Positions 1-6,654 of a stretch of DNA of 7,069 nt are shown piece by piece. The notes beneath the pieces are model-generated. The model was not told the origin of the DNA, did no database searches, and was given only the letters and a program-made list of their open reading frames with translations. Position numbers and translations under genes: made by a program. Position 1 is the first letter of the stretch. Every line of letters starts with the position of its first letter. Source of the stretch: Bacteroidota bacterium (GTDB lineage Bacteria; Bacteroidota; Bacteroidia; Chitinophagales; Chitinophagaceae); contig CANHUW010000084.1 of NCBI GenBank assembly GCA_947463975.1, positions 1 to 7,069 of the forward strand. The letters run 5' to 3'.

Positions 1-222
1 AGCAGAATTATTCCAGACCGCGCTTTCTTAGAAGAAATCGTGGCGGAACAAGCAGAGCAATTCAAAGAAGGTGAAATACCCTTACCACCTCATTGGGGTG
101 GTTATATCATCAAACCTTTTGAAATGGAATTTTGGCAAGGTCGAAGTTCTCGTTTACACGATCGAATTCAATATAGTTTGCATGCAGATGGGCATTGGGT
201 GCGTGTTAGATTAGCACCTTAA
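1..222 (+). CDS. pdxH: Pyridoxamine 5'-phosphate oxidase, C-terminal part (5' end outside window)
   Basis: This is the last 73 residues of the FMN-dependent cytosolic enzyme that oxidises pyridoxamine or pyridoxine 5'-phosphate to pyridoxal 5'-phosphate, the last step of PLP synthesis and salvage. The reading frame is open from base 1 and ends at TAA 220-222. The C-terminal PdxH signature is plain: PPHWGGY at visible residues 29-35, EFWQGR at 43-48, RLHDR at 51-55, and the terminal RLAP ending typical of the family. In the E. coli enzyme the Arg and His of RLHDR contact the substrate phosphate/PLP, and both are kept here. The GTG at 40 is internal, not a start, because family homology continues upstream of it. 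The gene converges on korB, with stop codons 5 bp apart and no recognisable terminator between them. Confidence 0.95.
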   Translation, partial: SRIIPDRAFLEEIVAEQAEQFKEGEIPLPPHWGGYIIKPFEMEFWQGRSSRLHDRIQYSLHADGHWVRVRLAP

Positions 223-227
223 AAAAA

Positions 228-1271
228 CTATTGAATCTCCCAAACTTCTTTACCGCGAATGAGTTTGTCTAAATCGCCTGGGCCTTTGCTTGCAATCGCT
301 TCTTCAATTTGTAAAGCCATCATGTCTTCATAACAAGGACGATCAGCTGCATAAAACACGCCAAATGGACGAGGGAATATGGCTCCTTCTTCATTTGGAT
401 TATCAAATAAGCGCGTTAAGATTTGCGCTTTGTAAAAATCTTTTTCATCATGTATCCACATATCTTCTGCACTATACTTATCTCCTAGCGTAACCACTTC
501 TGGACGCATACCATCAATTCGCACACCAAATTCATTATTCGCACCAAACACCAATGGTTTTCCTTGCTCTACAAATAAAGCATGCAAAGGCTTGGTAGAT
601 TTTTCAGTAAAAATTTCAAAAGCACCATCATTAAAGATGTTACAGTTTTGATAGATCTCTACAAAACTTGTGCCCTTATGTTTTTCAGCTCTTGTTAAAA
701 TTGCTTGTAAATGTTTAGGATCACGATCCATACTTCTTGCAACAAAACTTGCATCTGCACCCATTGCCAAAGCAGCAGGATTAAATGGATGATCGATACT
801 TCCCATCGGTGTACTCTTAGTGATTTTATTCACTTCAGAAGTGGGAGAATATTGACCCTTTGTTAAACCATAGATCTGATTATTGAACACTAAAAAATTT
901 ACATCAAAATTTCTTCTAATCATATGAATGGTGTGATTACCACCAATACTCAAAGCGTCACCGTCACCCGCCACAAGCCAAACACTTAATTCAGGACGAG
1001 ATGCTTTTAAACCACTTGCAATAGTAGTTGCTCTACCATGAATAGAGTGCATACCATAAGTATTCATATAATAAGGGAAACGACTACTACATCCAATACC
1101 GCTAATAATCACAATATTCTCTTTAGGCACGCCAATAGTAGGCATTACTTTTTGTACCTGCGCCAAGATAGAATAATCACCACAACCCGGGCACCAACGT
1201 ACTTCCTGATCGGTGGCAAAATCTTTGGCAGTTAAAGAGGCAACTGTAGCTTGTATAGATTCAGTGGACAT
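228..1271 (-). CDS. korB: 2-oxoacid:ferredoxin oxidoreductase, beta subunit (2-oxoglutarate synthase type)
   Basis: A 347-residue TPP-binding beta subunit of a 2-oxoacid:ferredoxin oxidoreductase. With an alpha/gamma partner it converts a 2-oxoacid (most likely 2-oxoglutarate) plus CoA to acyl-CoA, CO2 and reduced ferredoxin in the cytoplasm. Visible motifs are WCPGCG (residues 26-31), GIGCSS (58-63), the TPP/Mg site GDGDALSIGGNH (102-113) with NNQIYGLTKGQ (130-140), and YQNCN (207-211). Cys27, Cys30, Cys61 and Cys210 match the four ligands of the beta-subunit [4Fe-4S] cluster, so the protein looks intact. The ATG at 1271 gives a normal N-terminus before the first Cys motif. The upstream gene is a glycosyltransferase 39 bp away, not the usual korA, so the alpha subunit must be encoded elsewhere. 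Pyruvate or a branched-chain 2-oxoacid as substrate cannot be excluded from the beta subunit alone. Confidence 0.93.
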   Translation of the reverse strand: MSTESIQATVASLTAKDFATDQEVRWCPGCGDYSILAQVQKVMPTIGVPKENIVIISGIGCSSRFPYYMNTYGMHSIHGRATTIASGLKASRPELSVWLVAGDGDALSIGGNHTIHMIRRNFDVNFLVFNNQIYGLTKGQYSPTSEVNKITKSTPMGSIDHPFNPAALAMGADASFVARSMDRDPKHLQAILTRAEKHKGTSFVEIYQNCNIFNDGAFEIFTEKSTKPLHALFVEQGKPLVFGANNEFGVRIDGMRPEVVTLGDKYSAEDMWIHDEKDFYKAQILTRLFDNPNEEGAIFPRPFGVFYAADRPCYEDMMALQIEEAIASKGPGDLDKLIRGKEVWEIQ

Positions 1272-1288
1272 AATTCTGTGTTAGAGGG

Positions 1289-1296
1289 CAAAATTA
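1289..1296 (-). promoter_or_regulatory. Candidate -7 promoter element for korB
   Basis: Read on the minus strand, this 8-mer is TAATTTTG, an exact match to the Bacteroidota -7 consensus TAnnTTTG. It lies 17 nt before the korB ATG in the 39-bp gap after the glycosyltransferase, predicting a leader of roughly 10-13 nt. I found no good -33 TTTG at the usual 19-21 nt spacing. In AT-rich DNA a short match can arise by chance, so this is only a candidate that would let korB be transcribed independently of the gene before it. Confidence 0.3.
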
Positions 1297-1310
1297 CAAA
1301 AATTAGGGGG

Positions 1311-2444
1311 TTATTTCACCTTTCTTCCCTTCCAAGTATACATTTTTATTTGTCCAAAAAGCCCAGCAACTATGTTGTAAAGGATATGAATAGGCTGATA
1401 CAGCGGGAAATAGCGCAGCTCTTCTTTCTTGTGGAAGAATTGGGCTACTGGATCCAAGAAAAACAACTCAAAAAAAGTTTTAAAGGCCAGTGCAATAATC
1501 AGGCTCTTAAAATCACCTAAGATGAACATCAATAAAAAGCTGAGATTAAATAAATACACTAACAACAAAACCCAAAAAATGGAACGATCATCATAATATC
1601 TTGCTTTGCTAGACCATCTAATTCTTTGCATAACAAATTGTTTCCAAGTAGGCATTGCATCTGTTAACACAATCGCATCTGGATGAAATAAATACCCAAT
1701 GGGCTTTACTAAGGTTTTTTTCATCTTATGCATTAAAAACATATCGTCACCACTCGCAATATGATCTACACCTTGATATCCACCCACTGCAATAAATGCA
1801 GCTTTCTCAAAAGCCAGGTTGGCACCATTGCTCATACTATGCTTGCCCGCACCCACTGATGCTGCTGTAATACCTTGTAATGCCAGGAAATCCAAAATCT
1901 GAAATTGATTCAATATGCCTTTCGTTTTTATAAACATCACAGGTGCAGCCACAAAAACAGGTTGCTCTTTAATAATATAAGCATTGTATAAAGACAACCA
2001 TTGAGTAGGCACTTTGCAATCTGCATCTGTGGTAATGATCCAATCTCCTTTCGCATGCGATACTGCTTTTTCAATCGCTTTCTTTTTAAAAGCAGTTAAT
2101 TCATGTGGTTTAAAATAATCAGCAAGCTTTAATAAATGCACATTGGGATGTTGCTGATGCAAGGCCTCCACAATAAAAGCGGTATCATCTTCAGAAAAAT
2201 CATCTATCACAATAATTTCAAAAGCTTCTCTAGGATAATCCTGTGCCAAAATAGAATCCACGCATCCTTTGATATTCGCGGCTTCATTTCTTGCTGGAAT
2301 AACAATAGAAAATTTAGTGGGAGCTGCTTGAATATCAGAGGGCTTGAAAATGCTTAGCTTACTGAACCAATACCTGTAGGCCATTAATAGCACAGCGTAT
2401 AAAATGGTCAGTATGGTCACCAAATAATCAAGCATTTGAATCAT
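1311..2444 (-). CDS. Membrane-anchored family 2 glycosyltransferase
   Basis: A 377-residue inverting GT-A glycosyltransferase of the GT2 type, related to processive cellulose/chitin/hyaluronan-synthase-like enzymes. It probably transfers a sugar from a nucleotide-sugar on the cytoplasmic face of the inner membrane. An N-terminal hydrophobic segment (residues about 5-23) precedes the catalytic domain. That domain has SIVIPARNE (46-54), VIDD (79-82), TDAD (139-142, the metal-binding DxD), SNGANLAF (205-212), SGDD (231-234, catalytic-base region) and QRIRW (273-277, the Q-R-x-R-W motif seen in processive GT2 enzymes). Further hydrophobic stretches at about 290-309, 312-330 and 347-366 suggest C-terminal membrane segments. 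Donor, acceptor and product are not readable from the sequence. ATG 2444 is chosen because it gives the full anchor; Met4 is an alternative. The gene shares its strand with korB but has no evident functional link to it. Confidence 0.88.
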   Translation of the reverse strand: MIQMLDYLVTILTILYAVLLMAYRYWFSKLSIFKPSDIQAAPTKFSIVIPARNEAANIKGCVDSILAQDYPREAFEIIVIDDFSEDDTAFIVEALHQQHPNVHLLKLADYFKPHELTAFKKKAIEKAVSHAKGDWIITTDADCKVPTQWLSLYNAYIIKEQPVFVAAPVMFIKTKGILNQFQILDFLALQGITAASVGAGKHSMSNGANLAFEKAAFIAVGGYQGVDHIASGDDMFLMHKMKKTLVKPIGYLFHPDAIVLTDAMPTWKQFVMQRIRWSSKARYYDDRSIFWVLLLVYLFNLSFLLMFILGDFKSLIIALAFKTFFELFFLDPVAQFFHKKEELRYFPLYQPIHILYNIVAGLFGQIKMYTWKGRKVK

Positions 2445-2448
2445 AGCA

Positions 2449-2456
2449 CAAAGTTA
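2449..2456 (-). promoter_or_regulatory. Candidate -7 promoter element for the glycosyltransferase
   Basis: On the minus strand this reads TAACTTTG, an exact fit to TAnnTTTG, with only TGCT between it and the ATG at 2444. If it is used, transcription would begin at or within a few bases of the start codon, giving a leaderless or nearly leaderless mRNA. No TTTG is seen 19-21 nt further upstream, which weakens the call. Confidence 0.3.
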
Positions 2457-2474
2457 CTAGGAAATTTTAGTGGA

Positions 2475-2505
2475 TTTGTATAAATTGTAGGGTTAAATAC
2501 GCTTG
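2475..2505 (+). promoter_or_regulatory. Candidate promoter of the L-fucose operon
   Basis: In the 64-bp divergent region, TTTG (2475-2478) is followed after exactly 19 nt by TACGCTTG (2498-2505). This resembles the Bacteroidota -33 TTTG / -7 TAnnTTTG pair with one mismatch in the -7 box. Three bases (CGC) then separate the box from ATG 2509, so this promoter would give a leaderless transcript. A competing -7 candidate is TGGATTTG (2471-2478, one mismatch), which would give a leader of roughly 25 nt but lacks an obvious -33 partner. Both calls are weak. No strong operator palindrome is visible. Confidence 0.25.
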
Positions 2506-2508
2506 CGC

Positions 2509-4161
2509 ATGTCAGAGACCAAACATTTAGTATTAAAGATTCATCCAGCAGACAATGTATTGGTGGCATTAACAGATTTGAAGAAGGGATCAACCATTTT
2601 ACACCAAGACCAATCTTATCTTTTATTAGAAGATATTGCTGCAAAACATAAATTTTTCATCACTTCATTAGAAAAAGGTGCTACTGTAATAATGTACGGC
2701 ATCACTGTTGGTAGAATCAAAGAGGAAGCGGTTCAAGTGGGACAATTAATGAGCACCCAAAACACGGTGCATCAAGCCGATCCATATGCTTATCGCAATT
2801 TTCAATATCAATGGCAGGCACCAGATGTAGGTAAATATCAAAACAAGACATTTAATGGTTATCATAGAGCAGATGGCAAAGTCGGTACTGCTAATTATTG
2901 GTTATTTATACCAACTGTATTTTGTGAAAACAGAAATTTAGATATCATCAAAGCAAGTTTGCACGAAAGCTTAGGATATGCTGTAGACAATAAATACAAA
3001 TCATATACTGCAAGTCTTGTTCAAAACATACAAGCAGGCAAAGTCATTGAAATAGACGAAATGCCATTTAATGAAAACGGACAATCCAAAAGAGTATTTA
3101 AAAATATAGATGGAATAAAATTTTTAAATCATAATGGAGGATGTGGAGGTACCAGACAAGATGCATCAACATTGAGTAAGCTATTAGCAGCTTATGCAGA
3201 TCATGCCAATGTTGCAGGAATCACTTTATTAAGTTTAGGATGTCAGCATTTGCAAATAGATGATTTCAAAAAAGATGTATTAGAACGCAATCCAAAATTT
3301 GATAAACCATTAATCGTTTTTGAACAACAAAGTACAAAAAGTGAAGAAGCCCTGATCAAAGACGCAATCAAAGAAACCTTACAACATTTAGTAGAAGCGA
3401 ATAAAATAGAAAGAGCGCCTGCCCCATTAAGTAAATTAAATATAGGCGTAAAATGTGGCGGCAGCGATGGCTTTAGTGGCATATCCGCTAATCCAGCAGT
3501 AGGACATGCTGCAGATTTATTAGTAGCAATAGGAGGACAGGTTTTATTAGCAGAATTTCCAGAATTATGCGGTGCTGAGCAAGAATTAATTGATAGATGC
3601 GTCGATGAAAAAACTGCCAATAAGTTTATTCAATTAATGGAAAGCTATAATCAAATGGCACATGCTGTGGGAAGTGGCTTTCACATGAATCCCTCTCCTG
3701 GCAATATTAAAGATGGATTAATTACAGATGCCATAAAAAGTGCAGGTGCTTGTAAAAAAGGAGGCACTGCGCCTATTGTAGATGTATTAGATTATACAGA
3801 ACCAGCTATCAAAGCGGGATTGCATTTAGTGTGTACCCCAGGCAATGATGTAGAAGCTACCACTGGTAAAGCAGCAAGTGGAGCAACATTAATTTTATTT
3901 ACAACAGGATTAGGTACACCCACGGGCAATCCAATTTGCCCTGTGATTAAAGTGGCTACCAATTCAACATTGGCTAATCGTATGTCTGATATCATTGATA
4001 TTAATACAGGTGCAATTATCGAAGGCACAAAATCTATAGAAGAAATGGGTGAAGAGATTTTAGATTATTGCATCAAAGCAGCAAGCGGAGAAATTGTTCC
4101 AAAAGCAGTTCAATTACAACAAGACGATTTTATACCTTGGAAAAGAGGCGTCTCATTATAA
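2509..4161 (+). CDS. UxaA/altronate dehydratase-family sugar-acid dehydratase, probable L-fuconate dehydratase
   Basis: A 550-residue protein of the UxaA/GarD family, whose members remove water from aldonates or aldarates to give 2-keto-3-deoxy acids using a divalent metal (Fe2+ in known members). An N-terminal SAF domain (about 8-86) contains IHPADNVLVAL (11-21), the KHKF region (46-49) and YGITVGRI (63-70). The long UxaA region has YHRADGKVGTANYW (118-131), NHNGGCGGTRQD (207-218), SLGCQH (242-247), KCGGSDGFSGISANPAVG (315-332), FPELCGAE (350-357) and, near the C-terminus, GTPTGNPICPVIKVATN. Conserved Cys212, Cys245, Cys316 and Cys354 are visible; I have not assigned them individually. Both parts are fused, as in full-length family members. 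ATG 2509 is preferred to an in-frame TTG at 2503 because the SAF domain starts soon after it. The family name suggests D-altronate, but the neighbours supply the L-fucose pathway and no uronate genes are present, so L-fuconate is the inferred substrate. Confidence 0.85.
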   Translation: MSETKHLVLKIHPADNVLVALTDLKKGSTILHQDQSYLLLEDIAAKHKFFITSLEKGATVIMYGITVGRIKEEAVQVGQLMSTQNTVHQADPYAYRNFQYQWQAPDVGKYQNKTFNGYHRADGKVGTANYWLFIPTVFCENRNLDIIKASLHESLGYAVDNKYKSYTASLVQNIQAGKVIEIDEMPFNENGQSKRVFKNIDGIKFLNHNGGCGGTRQDASTLSKLLAAYADHANVAGITLLSLGCQHLQIDDFKKDVLERNPKFDKPLIVFEQQSTKSEEALIKDAIKETLQHLVEANKIERAPAPLSKLNIGVKCGGSDGFSGISANPAVGHAADLLVAIGGQVLLAEFPELCGAEQELIDRCVDEKTANKFIQLMESYNQMAHAVGSGFHMNPSPGNIKDGLITDAIKSAGACKKGGTAPIVDVLDYTEPAIKAGLHLVCTPGNDVEATTGKAASGATLILFTTGLGTPTGNPICPVIKVATNSTLANRMSDIIDINTGAIIEGTKSIEEMGEEILDYCIKAASGEIVPKAVQLQQDDFIPWKRGVSL

Positions 4162-4171
4162 AAACAAGATT

Positions 4172-4936
4172 ATGTTTCAATTAAATAATAAAAAAGCAGT
4201 AGTAACCGGTGGAGGAAGTGGTATTGGCAAAGCAATTTGTAAAATATTAGCACAGCAAGGAGCCATTGTATATGTGTTAGATATTAACAAAGAAGAGGCC
4301 TTACAAACTGTAGTAGAAATCGAACAACAAAAAGGATCTGCTATTGCGGAAGCCATTGATGTTACCAATCAAGAAAGTACCAATAAAGTATTTGAGCAAA
4401 TTGGCGCCATACATATTTTAGTCAACTGCGCAGGTATCTCTCATATTGGCAATGCAATAAATACCACTGAAACAGATTTTGAAAAAGTGTTTCAAGTAAA
4501 TGTAAAAGGAGTATACAATTGTTTACATGCAGGAATACCTCAGTTGCAAAAAAATGGAGGAGGTGCGATTGTAAACATTAGTTCGATTGCCGCTAAGGTT
4601 GGACTAAGTGATCGATTTGCTTATAGTATGAGTAAGGGAGCAGTCCATGCCATGACCTTAAGTGTAGCTAAAGATTATTTAGCAGATAATATTAGATGCA
4701 ATAGTGTCTCACCAGCAAGAGTGCACACCCCCTTTGTGGATGGATTTTTAAAAAAGAATTACCCTGGTAAAGAAGCAGAGATGTTTGAAAAATTATCCAA
4801 GACACAGCCTATTGGAAGAATGGGTCAACCTGAAGAAATTGCTCAACAGGTTTTATATTTATGCAGCGATGAAGCAAGCTTTATTACAGGAAGCGATTAC
4901 GCAATAGATGGAGGATACGTCACATTAAATAGTTAA
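4172..4936 (+). CDS. SDR dehydrogenase, probable 2-keto-3-deoxy-L-fuconate dehydrogenase
   Basis: A 254-residue classical short-chain dehydrogenase with a Rossmann fold. Cofactor motif TGGGSGIG is at 12-19, Asp37 ends beta-strand 2 (favouring NAD+ over NADP+), NCAG at 85-88 is a variant of the usual NNAG, Asn110 is the structural/catalytic Asn, Ser138 sits in NISS, and YSMSK gives Tyr151 and Lys155. The C-terminal SDEASFITG...IDGGY block is standard. From context it oxidises the C4 hydroxyl of 2-keto-3-deoxy-L-fuconate to 2,4-diketo-3-deoxy-L-fuconate, just before the FAH-family hydrolase. ATG 4172 is chosen because the Rossmann fold begins within a few residues. A TTG start at 4094 would add 26 non-homologous residues overlapping the dehydratase. 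There is no Shine-Dalgarno sequence, and it starts 10 bp after the previous stop. SDR substrate cannot be read from sequence alone. Confidence 0.85.
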   Translation: MFQLNNKKAVVTGGGSGIGKAICKILAQQGAIVYVLDINKEEALQTVVEIEQQKGSAIAEAIDVTNQESTNKVFEQIGAIHILVNCAGISHIGNAINTTETDFEKVFQVNVKGVYNCLHAGIPQLQKNGGGAIVNISSIAAKVGLSDRFAYSMSKGAVHAMTLSVAKDYLADNIRCNSVSPARVHTPFVDGFLKKNYPGKEAEMFEKLSKTQPIGRMGQPEEIAQQVLYLCSDEASFITGSDYAIDGGYVTLNS

Positions 4937-4952
4937 TTAAAAAATAGATCAA

Positions 4953-5804
4953 ATGAAATTGATAAGATTTGGAAATGTTGGAAATGAAAAACCAGGAATA
5001 CATATAGATGGAAGAAATTATGATCTAAGTCATCATATCAAAGACTATGATGAAGCATTTTTTCTCAATGATGGTTTAACGAAATTACAGTCACTCGTAA
5101 AAGATAATACATTTCCAGAAGTAGGAAGTAATGAAAGAATTGGATCTCCTATAGCGAGACCTTCTAAGATAGTATGCATAGGACTAAACTATGCAAAGCA
5201 CGCAAAAGAAACAGGTGCAGCTATTCCAACAGAACCCATCTTGTTTATGAAATCAACTACTTCTTTGTCAGGACCTTATGATCCAATCATGATTCCAAAG
5301 GGATCAGAAAAAACAGATTGGGAGGTTGAACTAGCAGTAGTCATTGGTAAAAAAGCATCTTATGTTACAGAAGAAGAAGCTATGAACTATGTTGCAGGAT
5401 ATGTTTTACATAATGATGTAAGTGAAAGAGCCTATCAATTGGAAAGAGGTGGCACATGGGATAAAGGAAAAGGCTGTGATACATTTGCTCCTCTTGGACC
5501 ATGGTTGGTTACCAAAGAAGAGATTGCCAATCCGCATGAATTAAGATTATGGTTAAGTTTGAATGGTAAAATGATGCAAGATGAAAATACCAATGATTTA
5601 ATTTTCAATATTCCCCAACTGATTTCTTATACAAGTCAATTTATGACATTATTACCCGGCGATGTCATTAGTACGGGAACACCAGCAGGCGTTGGATTAG
5701 GCTTTAATCCAAATATTTATTTACAACCAGGCGATGTAGTAGAATTAGGCATTGACGGATTAGGCACAAGTAAGCAAGAATTAATTGCTTATCAAAAAAA
5801 TTAA
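4953..5804 (+). CDS. FAH-family hydrolase, probable 2,4-diketo-3-deoxy-L-fuconate hydrolase
   Basis: A 283-residue fumarylacetoacetate hydrolase-fold protein that cleaves C-C bonds of beta-diketo acids using Mg2+ or Mn2+. An N-terminal segment (1-70) leads into the FAH domain with KIVCIGLNYAKHAKE (72-86). The metal ligand set is Glu124 and Glu126 (WEVELAVV) plus Asp155 (HNDVSER, 153-159), matching the family's E-x-E-x28-D spacing. KGKGCDTFAPLGP (171-183) and PGDVISTGTPAGVG (235-248) are the other conserved blocks. Length is normal for the short bacterial family members. In this operon it most likely splits 2,4-diketo-3-deoxy-L-fuconate into pyruvate and L-lactate. Homologues are often labelled ureidoglycolate lyase or acylpyruvase, but no purine-degradation genes are nearby. 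It starts 16 bp after the SDR stop and ends 3 bp before the next ATG. Confidence 0.88.
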   Translation: MKLIRFGNVGNEKPGIHIDGRNYDLSHHIKDYDEAFFLNDGLTKLQSLVKDNTFPEVGSNERIGSPIARPSKIVCIGLNYAKHAKETGAAIPTEPILFMKSTTSLSGPYDPIMIPKGSEKTDWEVELAVVIGKKASYVTEEEAMNYVAGYVLHNDVSERAYQLERGGTWDKGKGCDTFAPLGPWLVTKEEIANPHELRLWLSLNGKMMQDENTNDLIFNIPQLISYTSQFMTLLPGDVISTGTPAGVGLGFNPNIYLQPGDVVELGIDGLGTSKQELIAYQKN

Positions 5805-5807
5805 GGC

Positions 5808-6644
5808 ATGAGAATCATTGACTCCCATCAACATTTTTGGAAATACCATCCACAAAATCATGCATGGATCAATGAAGACATGAAAATCATTCAAAAAGAT
5901 TTCTTACCCGAAGAATTGGCTTCTATTTTTGCCAAGGAAAAAATAGAAGGATGTATTTCAGTACAAGTAGATCAAACAAAAGAAGAAACAGCTTTTCAAA
6001 TTGAATGTGCTAATAAGAATCATTTTATCAAAGGAGTGGTGGGATGGATTGATTTATTGAATCCTACTATAGAAAACGAAATCGAAGTATATAGAGAACA
6101 AAAAATCATAAAAGGCTTTAGACATATATTACAAGGAGCAGATAAAGGTTTCATGTTACAACAACATTTTGTTAATGGATTAAAAGCGTTAGCAAAAAAC
6201 AACTACACTTACGATTTATTAATTTACCATCATCAAATACAAGAATCACTAGAACTAGTAAAAACACTAGACTCAATGGCTATTGTAGTAGATCATATCG
6301 CTAAGCCTGATATTAAAAATGGTAATAGAACTGAATGGGCAAAAGATATAAAAGCATTGGCAAGTCATCCCAATGTATATTGCAAAATAAGTGGAATGGC
6401 CACTGAAGCTGATTGGAAAAATTGGACCGCAGAAGATTTAATCCCCTACTTAGATACAGTTGTGGCAGCTTTTGGCACGAATAGAATCCTATTTGGTTCT
6501 GATTGGCCCGTATGCTTGGTAGCAAGCAGCTACAATAACTGGTTAACTACCATAAAAAACTATTTCAGCTCCTTTTCTAAAGAAGAACAAGCTAAAATAT
6601 TTGCTACTAACTGCGAAAGCTTTTATACTTTAGACAAAGCATAA
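5808..6644 (+). CDS. Amidohydrolase-family sugar lactonase, probable L-fucono-1,5-lactonase
   Basis: A 278-residue TIM-barrel hydrolase of the COG3618/amidohydrolase-2 group, which includes L-fuconolactonase, L-rhamnonolactonase and LigI. Visible active-site features are DSHQHFW (5-11, the HxH of strand 1), GFRHIL (103-108), YHH (140-142), VVDHIAKP (160-167, with His163), YCKISG (191-196) and LFGSDWPV (228-235, with the catalytic Asp232). All expected positions are present. The inferred reaction is hydrolysis of L-fucono-1,5-lactone, the product of L-fucose dehydrogenase, to L-fuconate. The gene sits directly before that dehydrogenase, which supports this assignment. The start is 3 bp after the hydrolase stop, and the only purine-rich sequence (AAGG) is too close to the ATG to be a normal ribosome site, so translational coupling is likely. 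Another aldonolactone remains possible. Confidence 0.88.
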   Translation: MRIIDSHQHFWKYHPQNHAWINEDMKIIQKDFLPEELASIFAKEKIEGCISVQVDQTKEETAFQIECANKNHFIKGVVGWIDLLNPTIENEIEVYREQKIIKGFRHILQGADKGFMLQQHFVNGLKALAKNNYTYDLLIYHHQIQESLELVKTLDSMAIVVDHIAKPDIKNGNRTEWAKDIKALASHPNVYCKISGMATEADWKNWTAEDLIPYLDTVVAAFGTNRILFGSDWPVCLVASSYNNWLTTIKNYFSSFSKEEQAKIFATNCESFYTLDKA

Positions 6645-6654
6645 ATTGTAACAT

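Noticed and set aside
198..218. Possible hairpin GGTGC / GCACC with an 11-nt loop at the end of pdxH, next to an A-run
   Set aside because: For pdxH the hairpin is followed by A residues, not T. For korB the T-run comes before the hairpin. It does not fit an intrinsic terminator in either direction and lies inside coding sequence.
228..1271. korB as part of the fucose pathway, consuming the pyruvate it makes
   Set aside because: It is on the opposite strand in a different transcription unit, and its motifs fit the general 2-oxoglutarate type. Adjacency alone is not evidence.
2456..2471. ACTA...TAGT dyad in the divergent region
   Set aside because: The arms are only 4 bp and the centre is not symmetric, as expected by chance in AT-rich DNA.
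2503..2508. TTG start two codons upstream of the dehydratase ATG
   Set aside because: ATG 2509 is a better codon, is close to the SAF domain start, and the TTG falls in a proposed promoter box.
3243..4028. Open frames on the minus strand opposite the dehydratase
   Set aside because: They have no recognisable domains and are explained as antisense shadows of a well-supported coding region.
2509..4161. Genuine D-altronate dehydratase of hexuronate catabolism
   Set aside because: No uronate isomerase, altronate oxidoreductase (UxaB-type) or KDG kinase/aldolase is present, and the neighbouring genes all match L-fucose pathway steps. It is not excluded biochemically.
4094..4171. 26-residue N-terminal extension of the first SDR from a TTG codon
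   Set aside because: It overlaps the end of the dehydratase in another frame and shows no SDR homology. ATG 4172 places the Rossmann motif at the normal distance.
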